DNA from: Candidatus Woesearchaeota archaeon
Lineage (GTDB): Archaea > Nanobdellota > Nanobdellia > SCGC-AAA011-G17 > GW2011-AR17
Length of the DNA stretch: 13,904 bases
Reading direction: 5' to 3'
Assembly (NCBI GenBank): GCA_016211095.1
Contig: JACQSW010000148.1
Span: forward strand, 1 to 13,904
Shown here piece after piece: positions 12,560 through 13,904 of the stretch; position 1 is the stretch's first letter; every line of letters begins with the position of its first letter. The notes under the pieces are model-generated. The model worked only from the letters and a program-made list of their open reading frames with translations, was not told where the DNA came from and searched no databases. A program made the translations under genes and the position numbers.

Positions 12560-13904
12560 ATGTTTAAAATAAAAAATTTTTGCAAAACATCACTCCCTCT
12601 TGTAGCTATACTTTGCTTTGCATTTATTATGCGTTTGATATTTTCTAACTTTATGCTGATTATGGGGAGTGATTCTGCAGGGTATATCCTTATAGCAAAA
12701 AAAATATTTTTTGAACACCACTTTTTTGCATACCATTTTGGTAACTATATCTTATTTCGCCAACCAGCTTATCCAATCCTAATAGGGATATTCAACTTAT
12801 TCTTTAATAATTTGGAATTGGCTGCAAAGTTAGTTTCTATAACACTAGGCACTTTGATTATAATCCCCACTTACCTGTTCACCAAAAAGTTTTATGATGA
12901 CAAAGTTGCAATTGCGGCTTCCTTACTAATCGCCATTTATCCTGTTTTGATCACAGATTCAATATCCATTATGAGCGAGGCTACATACACCCTTTTTTAT
13001 TTAATAGCTATTTTTGTTGGTTTTTACTCAATTAAAAAAGAAAGCCCTAAACTTTTTTTTATTACTGGACTAATTATGGCTTTAGCCTATTTAACAAGAG
13101 TTCAAGGCTTTATCAATCCATTTGTAATGGCGGGAATAATTTTAGTATGGTTTAGAAGTTTAAAAAAATTTTTTTTATATGGTTTTCCTTTGCTTATAGG
13201 TTTTTTACTTCTATCCTCGCCTTTTCTTTTTTATTTGCATAATATCACTGGCAGTTGGACACCAGACGGCCATAATTCTTTCTCTGGAGGCTATGTCCCC
13301 GCATCCATAGAAGGCACTTTTTATGAAGAATATGCTTCTAGAGAACCTCAACCAGAATATGTGTCTGTTTTACAAAAGATTTTTAGAATGAATACAATCA
13401 GTGGATTTAGACAGCTTTATGAAGAATATTTACCCTCGTTGCTCCCAGTCTTGGTTATTATCCTTATTTCTTTGGGAATGTTTTCTAATAGATGGAATAA
13501 ACAAATTTTTTTCCGAGAGGGGTATTTTTTAGTTTGGTTTTTTTCTCTATCCACTTTCTACGCTTCTATATGGAATCTAGCTCGATATTATACAATATTC
13601 ATCCCTATTTTTTTGATTTATGCAGCAAAAGGGGTAATAATGCTGAAACATAAACTTAAGCTTCCGCAGACCTTAATTTTTGTTATTTTGTTAATATCGT
13701 TTATTCCTTCTTATCTCCTTCTTCCACAGTATATTTTAGGCGGCTATGAACATTTCGAATGGAAGGAAGCAGGGGAATGGCTAAAAAAATCAGGAGAAAC
13801 TAATATTTCTCTCTTAACAATGAAACCTCAAATCTATTTTTATGCTGGATCTGAAGGCAGATTTTATGCTATACCCCCAAGAATGGAATATAATGAAATA
13901 ATTG
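12560..13904 (+). CDS. Multi-spanning GT-C glycosyltransferase of the PMT/ArnT type (3' end outside window)
   Basis: The frame opens at ATG 12560 (MFKIKNFCKTSLPLV) and stays open for 448 codons to the window end. The N-terminus has one membrane helix (about 11-35) followed by a short outside loop with GSDSAGYILIA (D38). This is where GT-C enzymes of the PMT_2/ArnT group carry their catalytic Asp. RQPAYPILIG, a GTLIIIPTYLFTKKFYDDKVA turn and MSEATYTLFY follow in the same order as in ArnT-like and dolichyl-phosphate sugar transferases. At least eight more hydrophobic segments are visible up to about residue 385. A soluble domain begins near residue 395 (YEHFEWKEAGEWLKKSGETN), as in relatives with a C-terminal periplasmic part. 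It would use a lipid-phosphate sugar on the outer face of the membrane, probably made by the GT2 neighbour. Acceptor unknown. Confidence 0.85.
   Translation, partial: MFKIKNFCKTSLPLVAILCFAFIMRLIFSNFMLIMGSDSAGYILIAKKIFFEHHFFAYHFGNYILFRQPAYPILIGIFNLFFNNLELAAKLVSITLGTLIIIPTYLFTKKFYDDKVAIAASLLIAIYPVLITDSISIMSEATYTLFYLIAIFVGFYSIKKESPKLFFITGLIMALAYLTRVQGFINPFVMAGIILVWFRSLKKFFLYGFPLLIGFLLLSSPFLFYLHNITGSWTPDGHNSFSGGYVPASIEGTFYEEYASREPQPEYVSVLQKIFRMNTISGFRQLYEEYLPSLLPVLVIILISLGMFSNRWNKQIFFREGYFLVWFFSLSTFYASIWNLARYYTIFIPIFLIYAAKGVIMLKHKLKLPQTLIFVILLISFIPSYLLLPQYILGGYEHFEWKEAGEWLKKSGETNISLLTMKPQIYFYAGSEGRFYAIPPRMEYNEII

Noticed and set aside
1..13904. CRISPR arrays, tRNA or rRNA genes
   Set aside because: No regularly spaced repeats, no cloverleaf-like T-loop (GTTCRA) in context and no rRNA signature were seen on either strand.

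Overview
The window reads as AT-rich DNA from an archaeon, most likely of the small-genome DPANN type (Woesearchaeota- or Pacearchaeota-like). Most first-in-operon genes have a TATA-like box centred about 25-32 bases before their ATG and no Shine-Dalgarno site, which is the leaderless archaeal layout. The gene families also fit: an orphan AmrS-type radical SAM protein, an FTR-like protein, cobalamin-domain radical SAM proteins and a dolichol-phosphate-type glycosyltransferase. The phylum is inferred from style, not from a marker gene.

Layout. 1-593 is the end of a gene with a peptide-deformylase-like HEXXHLxG zinc motif. 648-4216 holds a secreted N-acetylmuramoyl-L-alanine amidase followed by a phosphodiester glycosidase (NAGPA) domain. 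The second reading frame is open for 60 codons upstream of its first ATG and overlaps the end of the amidase frame. The two are therefore probably one protein of about 1,189 residues split by a -1 frameshift (indel, assembly error or recoding). 4235-5890 on the minus strand carries an AmrS-type radical SAM protein, a small membrane protein and a conserved soluble protein. 5987-6812 is a tight redox operon: rubredoxin-like protein, CPHC thioredoxin-like protein and FTR catalytic-chain-like protein. A cysteine-free four-helix membrane protein follows.

7280-8543 is a decay zone. An alpha/beta-hydrolase gene has an internal stop and is cut off at its nucleophile elbow by a 986-bp DDE insertion sequence with 14-bp perfect terminal repeats. 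The other half of the hydrolase is not found on the far side, so the IS marks a rearrangement breakpoint. From 8592 onward lies a different neighbourhood: two convergent cobalamin-domain radical SAM genes overlapping tail to tail, a GT2 glycosyltransferase with C-terminal membrane helices, and a GT-C-type multi-spanning glycosyltransferase running off the window end. This looks like a surface glycan or lipid modification locus.

The most interesting candidate is the amidase-NAGPA protein. An organism expected to lack peptidoglycan encodes a secreted, catalytically complete peptidoglycan amidase joined to a sugar-phosphodiester glycosidase domain, with a possible deformylase-like zinc hydrolase upstream. 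This could be a bacterial-wall-directed secreted factor. Second is the compact rubredoxin/Trx/FTR redox module.
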